Shown here: positions 15,703-23,411 of the stretch, one piece after another
Layout: each line of letters opens with the position of its first letter
How positions within the stretch are numbered: the first letter of the stretch is position 1
Origin: Paractinoplanes tereljensis
Lineage (GTDB): Bacteria; Actinomycetota; Actinomycetes; Mycobacteriales; Micromonosporaceae
Assembly: GCF_016862435.1 (NCBI RefSeq)
Contig: NZ_BOMY01000046.1
Coordinates: 62,001 to 126,000, forward strand
Direction: 5' to 3'
Length of the DNA: 64,000 nt
Made by a program: the position numbers and the translations under genes
Notes under the pieces: model-generated
Seen by the model: the letters and a program-made list of their open reading frames with translations, nothing else
Database searches by the model: none
Told to the model about the DNA's origin: nothing

Positions 15703-18700
15703 TCTCGACCTACCGTCACGTCCATCCACGGATACATCATCATCACGCTGGATTCTTTCATCACTGAGATATCGACGGCCGGGACCGAGAACTCGTGGGC
15801 GAGTGAGATAATCTGCTGCGAAAACGTCGGCGCTGTCCGGTTCGGGCGGTCAACATAGTACTTCGACACGAAGCCCTTACTGACGTTGCCGTCCAACCCG
15901 GAGAGCAGCCCATCCAGCGCCCTCGGGTTCGCGCGCTGCTCGATGCCACGCCCACACCGTGCGGCGTATGCGTCGAAATCTTCGTCCGAGACGATGACTG
16001 CGAAATCGACATCACCAGCATTCGGCGTCCGGAGTGATGAGCCCTGGACCACCATCCGGCCGTGCGGAATGTCGAATGCCTCGGTAAGTCCGTTGAGCCG
16101 GCCGACAAACTCCAAGAACTGCTCACGGCTTTCGAAATGATGCGGATAGCCCCGCGGTTCGACGTCGTTCGTCCAATTGTCCATCTGTTGTTTCACTTCG
16201 CCCGGAGTGAGTGCTTCCTTTCCGTCCGGGCGGCGCGGTGGATTGGGGTCCTTCTCGATCGAACCGGCGGTGATGAAACCGTCGATCTGTTCGGGACTCA
16301 GGCCCAGCCGAGTGCCGTGTTCCGCCATGTCCGCACGTTGCGCGCTGTCATAGACGTCCGGGTTGGGACCGCCGGCCGGTTCTGCGGCTACGAACGGGCC
16401 GGCGCCGGTTGTCAGTGGGCGGGGGCGGGCCTGGCCGTCTACCACCAGGGCGTCCATGCGGACTACGTCTGAGGGGTAGCCCTGGCCGGTGTTTGTGCGC
16501 AGTGGGGCCGTTGCGTTGATGGATCGGTTTTGGGGGTCCAGGTAGAGGATTGTGCCGTTCTGGTTCACCATGGCGGTTGCGTGGGTTCGGCCGGCCTGGT
16601 CCTGGGTTGTTATGAAGGCGAATGAGCCGTGGCCCAAGCTCAGCAAATGGCTGTGCAGGTGGCTTTCGGCCAGGCGTACCTCTGCTCGCTGATCCGGTGG
16701 GTCCAGGGTGCTTACGTCGGTCAGGCCCTCGAAGTGGCCTCCGGTTGACGTTTCGATGCGGGCTGTTACGCCGCGTTCGGCGTCCATCGGGCGGCTTGGG
16801 TCGCCATTGTGGTAACCGTCGAATGTGCGTGGGGCGGACACCCTTGGGCGGCCGTGCATGTAGCTGTCGTACAGCGACAGGACCGTGTCGCCGCAGTTGA
16901 TGGAGCGGGTGGGGTCGGCCTCTGGGCCGCCGTCGTTCACCAGGGCGAACCAGTCGCCGTCTCGTGGATCCGCATGCCGGACCGGGGTTCCGTCGGTGTC
17001 GCGCGGCATGGCGCGTTCCAGGTCGGTCTGGTGGATTCGCAGTGGTGGGCGCAGGCCGCCGCGCTCGTTGTAGCGGCGGGTCGTGTCGATCGAGCGCGGG
17101 CCTGCGTCGCCGGTCAGCGCGGAACGGTCGCCGGTCTCCACCGGGCCGGGGGCCAGGTCGCTTGCACCATTGCTGTCGTTGACCTGCTCCCAGTCGTTGC
17201 CGGTCAGCTCGACGTCGCCGATCTCGCCGCCACGCTCCACGTCGGACGCGCGATCCTGGAACTCGCGCGCCTGCTCCTCCAGTCGGTCGCGTTCCGTCGC
17301 GCGCCGGTCGGCGGTGGCCTGGTCGCCGTTCCGGTAGGCGTCGTGGACCTGGCGGTTCAGGTCGTCGGCCTGATCGTTCGCGGTCGTGGCCTGGGTTCGC
17401 AGATCCTGTGCCATTCGCTGCCGGTAGGACTCGTCGAACTCCCGCCGGGCGCGGTCGGTCGCGAACTGATAGTCGGCCTTCGCCCTCGCCTCCACCGCCA
17501 GCCGTGCGTCGGCGTCCGGCGCCGGGGAGGTATCCGTCGTTGTCCGCGGCGTCGGGTCCAGCACCGACAGCGGATCGCGGTTCGCGTCCGGATTCAACAC
17601 CGACAACAGGTCGAGGCCGGAGCGATCCGGCGCCGGCTCCGTCGTGGTCCGGCTCTGCGCTTCGTCCGTACGGGTGGGGGAGCTGTCCAGTTTCGGTCCG
17701 GCTTCGTCCGTGACCGTCTCGTGCGTCCGCTGGGTCTCGACCGGCGGCGTGACCGGTGGCGCGGGCGGTGGCGGTCCGTCATCGATCGTCGTCGTCGGGC
17801 CCGGCGTCGGCGGTTCCGGGGTGGTCGGCGGCGCGGGCAGCGGCGGCTGGGTGGTGACCGTGGGCGCCGGGCCCGGCGGCTGCGGCGGGCTCACCGTCTG
17901 CTGCTGCGCCAGTTGCGCCTGCTGTTGCTGGTAGGCGAGCGGCGGCGGGGGCGGGGAGGTCCGGCCGCTGTACGGCGACGGCGGGGTGTTCGGAACGGCC
18001 ATCGGGTTGCCCTGGCCGTCGACCATCAGCGCGTGGATCCCGACGGCGTTGCTGCCGTTCGGCGTGCCGGTGTGGCCGTACAGCGTGCGGTGGCCGGGGC
18101 CGCCGGTGAAGTTCGACGCGTCCTGATACTTACCGGACTGCGGGTCGATGAAGTAGAGCGTGCCGTGGTGGTTGACGGCGTTCCAGGCGTGCGCGCTGTT
18201 GTTCTCCCACTCGGTGACGATGACGGCGGTGGAACCGTGGCCGCCCTGCAGGAGAGCGCGGGCCACCGCCTCGAAACCGCGGTCGACGTCGGCCTTGACC
18301 TCCGCGTGCGACTTGCTCGGGTCGGACGGCGTGACGTGGGTGAAGCCGCTGCCGGTCGCCGTCTCGGCCCGGACGGTGCCGCCCGTCTCGCCGGCCTGCA
18401 CGTCGGCGCCGTACCGGTAGCTGTCGACCGTGCGGGGCGCGGAGACCGTCGGCCGGCCGTGGAAGTAGGTCTCGAAGAACGACAGCGCACAGTCGAGGCA
18501 GTTGAAGCCGCGGGTCGGGTCGGCGGTGGAGCCGCCGTCGTTGAGCAGTTTCAGCAGCGGGCCGCGCGGGTCCGGGGTGCGCACCGGCGCGCCGTTCTGA
18601 TCGCGGGGGACCACCTGTTCCAGGTCGGCCTGGTGCATGGCGAGCGGGCGGCGCAGGCCTCCGGGGCTGTTGTAGTTGCGCAGGGTCCGCGAGTTCGGCG

Positions 18701-21311
18701 GGTGGGGACCGCCGGTCAGGGCCGATCGGTCGTTGCTCCAGATCGGGGCGCCGGAGAGGTAACCGTGGTCGGTGTTCGCGGTCGCGAAGTCCACCGGGTC
18801 GTGGTACGGCTTGGTCGCGTCGATCAGCGAGAACTGCTGCTGGGTCAGGTAGACCTTGACCTGTTCGCGCTGCTGTACCGCGTACGCCTCCTGCTGTTGA
18901 TAGTGGGCCTCCATGGCCCGGAAGCGGTCCGCCTTCCTGAAGTTGAAGGTGAATTTGGCCTTTCGTGCCTCCCGCCGGGCGTCGGCCCGGGCCCGGCCCA
19001 TCGCGTCGACGGCCTTGTCGTAACGGCCCAGTGTGCTGGTGGAGATCCGGCTCAGCACGACCTGCTTGTTCTGCGCCTGCTGGTCGAAATAGGCCTGTTC
19101 GGCTCGGGCCTGGTCGGGCGTCCGCGAGGTCAGGTGCGGGTTGGCGTGGCCCGGCCCGGGGACGAACACCGCCGGATCGGAGCGACCGCCGTCCGACCGC
19201 GGTCGATCCGGCGTCGCGGGTGGCGGCGGCGTGTCCGCTTTGCCGGGCTGCGCAGGCGGGGACGTGGACGGAGGCGGGCTGGTGGACCGGTCCGGCGTGG
19301 CCGGGCTCGGCCGCCCCGAATCCGTCGAACTCGGCGACGGGTTCGCTGGCGTGGTCGTCGTGGGCGTGGTCGCGGCGGGCGTGGTCGTGGGGGGCGGGGC
19401 TGCGGCAGGCGTGGTGGTGGTGGTGGTGGTGGTGGTGGTGGTGGCCGAGGCGAGCGGCGCCTCGGCACGCGGCCGGCTCAGGTCGGTGCCGCCCGGGCTC
19501 GGGTTGTTGGGGCCGGTGCCAGTCGGGCTCGGCCCGCTAACGTTCGGCCCGCTAACGTTCGGCCCGCTAACGTTCGGCCCGCTAACGTTAGGGCCGCTAA
19601 CGTTAGGGCCGGTCACGTTCGGGGACGCTGAGGTGATGCTGGGGCCGCTGGGGCGGGCGCCGCCGGTGTCCAGGCTTTGCGGCGCGGACGGCGTCGGGCT
19701 GCTGTTCGGTGAGATCGTCGGGCTGCTGGTCGAGGTGCTGAGGCTCGACGGGCCCGTCGTTGGGCTGCTGCTGGTCAGCGACACATTGGAACTGGGCGAA
19801 CCGGCCACGCTCGGGCCGGCCGACGACACCGAGACCGGGCCGCCGGGCGCGCTGGGACCGGCATTCGAGGTGCCGGCCACCGACGCGTTCGTGGAGGTGG
19901 AGACCGGACCGGACGTGCTCGGGCCGGCGTTGGTGTCGGCGGCCGCATCGATCGCCGGCGCGGCCGACGCGAGCGTGGTGCCACCGGCGGAGTTCGACGA
20001 GGTGAAGGCCGTCGTGGTGCCGCCGCCGGAGTTCGACGAGGTGACGACCGTTTCGGCGGTCGTGGAGCTCTGGGCATGGCTCACCAGCGGCGAAGCGGAC
20101 GTCGACGCCGAGACAGACGCCGAGACCGACTCCGACGTGTTGGTCACCGAGGTGTCGGAGCCCGCGACCGAGGACGTCGGTGGGCCGCTGGATGATCCGG
20201 TGTGGACCGGGCTGCCGCTCGATGACCCGGAGGACAGGTCGGGGATCGCGGAGCTGACCGCCGTACCGGAAGAATTTGAGGCAGCCGACGGCAAGTCGCT
20301 CAGGGTGAGGTCCCCGGCGCCGACCAGGCTGGCATTCATGCCTTTGACGTCATGGTGGGCGTTACCGACCATCGTGCCGGACACACCCGAACTAGCGGAT
20401 TTGGCAAGGCTCTCGAAGTCGGACAGGTTGCCGGTGGCGGCCGACCCGCCCAGATCGCCGAGGACCTCGGCCGCCGCACCCCGGAAGATGCCGCTCCGGT
20501 GGCCCGCGCCGATGTTGGCGCCGTGCGCGGCGGCCCCACCGGCCGCGCCCGCGCCGGTCGACCAGGCCAGATCGGACAGGCTGATGCCGTCGGCCCGGCC
20601 GGTCATGTTCTGGTAGGTCTGGATGCCGAGGTTGGTGAGGAACTCCTCGCGGGCTTCCTCCCGGCCCTCCTTGAAGGCCTTCTTGCCGAGCTGCTTGAGG
20701 CCCTTCTTGGTGAGGATGTCCTTGGTGACGCGCTTGCCCATGTCTTTGAGGCCCTGCTTGATGGCCTTCTTGGCGAGCTGCGCGATCAGCTTCTTGAAGA
20801 TCTGCTGGATCGCCATCCGGGTCGCCGCGATGAGCCCGCCGGCGGCCGGCGAGGCGGCGCCCAGGGTCAGCGCGACGGTGACCGCCATGCCGATCAGCTC
20901 GATGACGAAGATGCCCAGCTCGATCCACGCCTCGAGCTTGGCGCCCTCGATGTCGCGGCCGCAGCCCTCGACCATCTTGCCCATCTCGTTGGCGAAGTCC
21001 ATCAGCGCGTTGAGCGGTGCCTCGTCGCCGTCGGCGACCTTCTGCCAGGCGGCGATGAACGCCTCGATCGTGGTGCCGCTGCCGCCGTAGGCGTCGATGA
21101 TCCGCTGGGCTGCCTCGGCGGCGTCGTCTCGTGGCGCGGCCATCGCGCTGACCAGGTCGTACCACTGGTCGGCGATGTCCCAGGTGACTTTTTCGTTGCC
21201 CTCGGGCCAGTCGAAACCGACGACCCATTCGAGAGCGTCGTACGCCCAGCCAGGAAGGTCCCACGGAGAGTAGTCGAGCGGGTGCGGAATCGGGCTGGGT
21301 AGGACGGTCAT
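15699..21311 (-). CDS. CpnT-like polymorphic toxin: WXG-like N-terminus, two Tox-PL domains, NTase-like tip
   Basis: 1870 residues. The N-terminus (1-300) resembles the WXG100-like/CpnT N-terminal domain of type VII-secreted toxins (DLPGWAYDALEWVVGFDWPEG, then GLIAATRMAIQQIFKKLIAQ). A Ser/Thr/Gly/Pro linker follows (about 330-740), with a run of 11 Thr and a GPNVS repeat. Two papain-fold Tox-PL (glutamine deamidase type) units follow: Cys938/His1041/Asp1056 in NCLDCALSFF, HAWNAVN and IDPQSG, and Cys1473/His1577/Asp1592 in NCGDTVLSLY, THATAMVN and LDPQNR. A Pro-rich spacer and a helical segment separate them. The last 200 residues carry GSSLRTPNAGDVDFAV (Gly1757-Ser-Ser, Asp1767/Asp1769), the active-site pattern of a polymerase-beta-type nucleotidyltransferase. 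It sits in an operon after a WXG protein and before putative immunity genes. Confidence 0.85.
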   Translation of the reverse strand: MTVLPSPIPHPLDYSPWDLPGWAYDALEWVVGFDWPEGNEKVTWDIADQWYDLVSAMAAPRDDAAEAAQRIIDAYGGSGTTIEAFIAAWQKVADGDEAPLNALMDFANEMGKMVEGCGRDIEGAKLEAWIELGIFVIELIGMAVTVALTLGAASPAAGGLIAATRMAIQQIFKKLIAQLAKKAIKQGLKDMGKRVTKDILTKKGLKQLGKKAFKEGREEAREEFLTNLGIQTYQNMTGRADGISLSDLAWSTGAGAAGGAAAHGANIGAGHRSGIFRGAAAEVLGDLGGSAATGNLSDFESLAKSASSGVSGTMVGNAHHDVKGMNASLVGAGDLTLSDLPSAASNSSGTAVSSAIPDLSSGSSSGSPVHTGSSSGPPTSSVAGSDTSVTNTSESVSASVSASTSASPLVSHAQSSTTAETVVTSSNSGGGTTTAFTSSNSAGGTTLASAAPAIDAAADTNAGPSTSGPVSTSTNASVAGTSNAGPSAPGGPVSVSSAGPSVAGSPSSNVSLTSSSPTTGPSSLSTSTSSPTISPNSSPTPSAPQSLDTGGARPSGPSITSASPNVTGPNVSGPNVSGPNVSGPNVSGPNVSGPSPTGTGPNNPSPGGTDLSRPRAEAPLASATTTTTTTTTTTPAAAPPPTTTPAATTPTTTTPANPSPSSTDSGRPSPATPDRSTSPPPSTSPPAQPGKADTPPPPATPDRPRSDGGRSDPAVFVPGPGHANPHLTSRTPDQARAEQAYFDQQAQNKQVVLSRISTSTLGRYDKAVDAMGRARADARREARKAKFTFNFRKADRFRAMEAHYQQQEAYAVQQREQVKVYLTQQQFSLIDATKPYHDPVDFATANTDHGYLSGAPIWSNDRSALTGGPHPPNSRTLRNYNSPGGLRRPLAMHQADLEQVVPRDQNGAPVRTPDPRGPLLKLLNDGGSTADPTRGFNCLDCALSFFETYFHGRPTVSAPRTVDSYRYGADVQAGETGGTVRAETATGSGFTHVTPSDPSKSHAEVKADVDRGFEAVARALLQGGHGSTAVIVTEWENNSAHAWNAVNHHGTLYFIDPQSGKYQDASNFTGGPGHRTLYGHTGTPNGSNAVGIHALMVDGQGNPMAVPNTPPSPYSGRTSPPPPPLAYQQQQAQLAQQQTVSPPQPPGPAPTVTTQPPLPAPPTTPEPPTPGPTTTIDDGPPPPAPPVTPPVETQRTHETVTDEAGPKLDSSPTRTDEAQSRTTTEPAPDRSGLDLLSVLNPDANRDPLSVLDPTPRTTTDTSPAPDADARLAVEARAKADYQFATDRARREFDESYRQRMAQDLRTQATTANDQADDLNRQVHDAYRNGDQATADRRATERDRLEEQAREFQDRASDVERGGEIGDVELTGNDWEQVNDSNGASDLAPGPVETGDRSALTGDAGPRSIDTTRRYNERGGLRPPLRIHQTDLERAMPRDTDGTPVRHADPRDGDWFALVNDGGPEADPTRSINCGDTVLSLYDSYMHGRPRVSAPRTFDGYHNGDPSRPMDAERGVTARIETSTGGHFEGLTDVSTLDPPDQRAEVRLAESHLHSHLLSLGHGSFAFITTQDQAGRTHATAMVNQNGTILYLDPQNRSINATAPLRTNTGQGYPSDVVRMDALVVDGQARPRPLTTGAGPFVAAEPAGGPNPDVYDSAQRADMAEHGTRLGLSPEQIDGFITAGSIEKDPNPPRRPDGKEALTPGEVKQQMDNWTNDVEPRGYPHHFESREQFLEFVGRLNGLTEAFDIPHGRMVVQGSSLRTPNAGDVDFAVIVSDEDFDAYAARCGRGIEQRANPRALDGLLSGLDGNVSKGFVSKYYVDRPNRTAPTFSQQIISLAHEFSVPAVDISVMKESSVMMMYPWMDVTVGRE
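19411..19443. repeat. (GTG)11 trinucleotide run
   Basis: Eleven perfect GTG units. On the coding (minus) strand they are CAC/ACC repeats encoding a run of 11 threonines in the toxin linker. Unit loss or gain would change linker length without shifting the frame. Confidence 0.95.
19531..19620. repeat. six tandem 15-bp units in the toxin linker
   Basis: Six consecutive 15-base units based on ggcccgctaacgttc. The first three are identical and the last three differ by one to four bases. They encode a repeated five-residue unit (GPNVS) in the low-complexity linker between the N-terminal and effector parts of the toxin. Confidence 0.95.
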
Positions 21312-21318
21312 GACGGCA

Positions 21319-21648
21319 TCAGGCCTTGTACGACTTGATGACGGTCTCGCCCGCCCGGTCGTCGGCGGCCAGGTTGTCCTCGACCGACTTCATCGCGGCG
21401 TCGCCGAGCGCCTCCACGTAGCCCGCGATCTGGCCGAACGCCTCGGTGAACTGCTGCAGCAGCGGCCCGTAGTTCTTCTGGAAGGCGGCGCCGATGTCGT
21501 CCCGCCCCCACGGCTGCCCCTGGCTCGCCACGGCGATCTCGGCCACCGTGCTGTTGTCCAGGCTGACCAGCTGCGAGCCGGCCAGCGAGAGGTCGCGGCC
21601 GCCGGCGGTGGCGCGCTGCGGGTCGAGGTAGAGCTCCTCACCGGCCAT
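21319..21648 (-). CDS. WXG100-like ESX secretion partner
   Basis: 109 residues, mostly helical, with no signal peptide. The PWGRDDIGAAFQKNYGP segment between two helical halves matches the turn region of WXG100-like proteins encoded next to CpnT-type toxins (WG in place of WXG). It ends 7 bases before the toxin start and overlaps the YbaB-like gene by 11 bases. Likely role: it pairs with the toxin's N-terminal domain for type VII export. The ESX machinery itself is not in this window. Confidence 0.75.
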   Translation of the reverse strand: MAGEELYLDPQRATAGGRDLSLAGSQLVSLDNSTVAEIAVASQGQPWGRDDIGAAFQKNYGPLLQQFTEAFGQIAGYVEALGDAAMKSVEDNLAADDRAGETVIKSYKA

Positions 21649-22066
21649 CGTCGTCGGCCGCCTCTCGCATGAGCTGGTCCTGGCGGCCGAGCAGGCTGCC
21701 GAACTCGCCGTCGCGCAGGAAGCGGGCCGCCCCGGAGTCGGCCGGCAGGTATTCGCCGACCATCTCCTGCACCTGATCGGTGGTCTTGGCGACCGCCCGC
21801 TCGACGGTGCGCAGGATGGTGCGGGCCAATTCGTCCTGGTCGCCGTGGCGGTAGATGTCCCGGTCGAGCTTGAGGTCGATCAGCTGGCCGCGCGGGCCGA
21901 CGGTCGCCCCGACCAGGCCGTCCGGCGATTCGGCGGTCACGGCCAGGGTGGCCAGCCGCTCCTGGAGATCGTCGAGGCCGGTGCGCAGGCGCTGGTACTG
22001 CGACACCACGTCGTCGAAACGGGCGCGCAGCGCGTGGTTGGCGTCGCGATCGGACTGTCGTGTCAC
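21638..22066 (-). CDS. YbaB/EbfC-family protein
   Basis: 142 residues from a GTG with a good GGGGGAG ribosome site. The central block has TAESPDGLVGATVGPRGQLIDLKLD, the beta-sheet core of YbaB/EbfC proteins, flanked by helices. The N-terminal helix has a coiled-coil look (SQYQRLRTGLDDLQERLATL). Family members bind DNA as dimers, but YbaB-like genes in front of WXG/CpnT toxin genes are a recurring actinobacterial arrangement whose role is unclear; some resemble EspG-type accessory proteins only in position. First gene of the toxin operon. Confidence 0.78.
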   Translation of the reverse strand: MTRQSDRDANHALRARFDDVVSQYQRLRTGLDDLQERLATLAVTAESPDGLVGATVGPRGQLIDLKLDRDIYRHGDQDELARTILRTVERAVAKTTDQVQEMVGEYLPADSGAARFLRDGEFGSLLGRQDQLMREAADDDGR

Positions 22067-22178
22067 GGCCGTCTCCCCCGAGTGCCCAGCGATTTGCCTG
22101 AAAAACTATCAGCTCGCGACAACGCCGAGAATTGACATTGTCCGATCGTTCTAAGCTCATCGGCATGGGGGAACCTCG

Positions 22179-23411
22179 ATGATCTCGCTGGAAGAGGCGG
22201 AATTCGTCGCCGAGGGCTGGGCGCACAAGCAGTCGATCCGGCGCGGCTACCCCTGCACGCCGCACGTCGATGAGCTGGCTCTCGGTTACGCGGTGTGGAT
22301 GCAACTGCCACCGGAGATCCGCACCGAGCCGGGCGAGGACGTCACCACCGTGATCGACCGGGACACCGGCCGGCTCTCGCACTGGCCGATCGCGTCCACT
22401 GCGGAGCTCGATGAGCACTATCGGGAGCGGCGGGACGCCGCGATCGGGCGGCACCAGACCGCCGACCCGGTCGCGGAGCTCAAGCGCGAGGCACACCGGC
22501 GGGTCAGCCCCGCGGTTGCCGCGCATCTCACGCTGGGCGACCGGCTGTTCCGGGCCCGCGGCGCCAAGGGTGACCAGGAACTGCGGCACCATCCGCTGGT
22601 CGCGCAGCTGCTGGCGGCGATCCCCGCGGAAAACACGGTGCGCGGTGCGGAGCGCCATGCCGAACTGCTTGTCGTGTCGGACGTGCTCTACGAGGCCGAC
22701 AAGGTGCGCGATGCCGCGCTCGACCTCGGCGATGCCCGGGCTCTGCTCGCGCAGGGTCAGTTCGACACGTTCCACATCCGGGAGAGCGGCGACCCGATCG
22801 GTGGCGAGCCCGCCAGTTCCTGCTTCACCTGCCAATCCGTACTCATCGAACTGTCGGTTTTGCCGGCGTCGCGCCAGGTCGACTGGCGGCAGACCGCCGG
22901 AATCGACCCGGAGCCCGGCCGTTTTCCGGCCGAGGTGGCCTGGGAGCTGGCCCATCGGGGCTGGGTGCCGGAGTCGCGGCAGCGGCGGGCGCGGCTCGGC
23001 GCCGGCGAGGTGGACCGGCTCGTGGCCGGGCGGGGCGCGGAATTCGAGCTCGCGGAGTTTCCGGCCGCCCGGGCCGCGTTCACCGAGTTCTACGGGGTCC
23101 TGACCAGCCGGAACTGCCCGGGTGTCGCGCAGCGGGTCCGTTCGTTCGACATCGGACACGGCTCGATCGCGCATTTGACTGACCCGCTGTGCGAGCTCGG
23201 CATCATCGTCGACGCCAGGATGTTCCCGCTGGGCACCGAGGGCGACGACGAGGCGGTGCTGGCGATCGACGAGCGTGGTCGCGTCTTCGCCCTCGACCAG
23301 GGCGGCGAATGGTTCCTCGGGGAGACTCTCGACCAGGCACTCGTCGCTCTGCTGACGGGCCATCCGGCCGCCCGGCTGCACGACGACGGCACTTGGAGGA
23401 CGCAGCAATGA
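22179..23411 (+). CDS. YwqJ-type deaminase / SUKH-3 fusion, copy 1
   Basis: 410 residues. The middle part has the deaminase zinc site His160-Ala-Glu162 (ERHAELLVVSDVL) and Cys215-x2-Cys218 (SSCFTC), the YwqJ-related nucleic-acid deaminase pattern. The C-terminal part (about 285-400) fits SUKH-3: FPAARAAFTEFYGVL, then GIIVDARMFPLG, AVLAIDERGRVFALDQGGEWFLG. The N-terminal 75 residues contain a SUKH-like strand pair (VIDRDTGRLSHWP). So a deaminase and an immunity-type fold share one chain. The gene is divergent from the ESX toxin operon and translationally coupled (ATGA) to copy 2. Confidence 0.82.
   Translation: MISLEEAEFVAEGWAHKQSIRRGYPCTPHVDELALGYAVWMQLPPEIRTEPGEDVTTVIDRDTGRLSHWPIASTAELDEHYRERRDAAIGRHQTADPVAELKREAHRRVSPAVAAHLTLGDRLFRARGAKGDQELRHHPLVAQLLAAIPAENTVRGAERHAELLVVSDVLYEADKVRDAALDLGDARALLAQGQFDTFHIRESGDPIGGEPASSCFTCQSVLIELSVLPASRQVDWRQTAGIDPEPGRFPAEVAWELAHRGWVPESRQRRARLGAGEVDRLVAGRGAEFELAEFPAARAAFTEFYGVLTSRNCPGVAQRVRSFDIGHGSIAHLTDPLCELGIIVDARMFPLGTEGDDEAVLAIDERGRVFALDQGGEWFLGETLDQALVALLTGHPAARLHDDGTWRTQQ

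Noticed and set aside
19531..19620. Possible CRISPR-like array
   Set aside because: The units are contiguous 15-mers without spacers and encode GPNVS in frame with the toxin.
16809..20616. Long plus-strand frames across the toxin gene
   Set aside because: They are mirror frames of the Pro/Thr/Ser-rich linker and effector parts of the minus-strand toxin. No start signal or recognisable domain.
22132..22157. TTGACA plus TAAGCT as a promoter for the deaminase genes
   Set aside because: The spacer is only 14 bases and no better -10 box was found at 16-18 bases, so only an isolated -35-like hexamer is supported.
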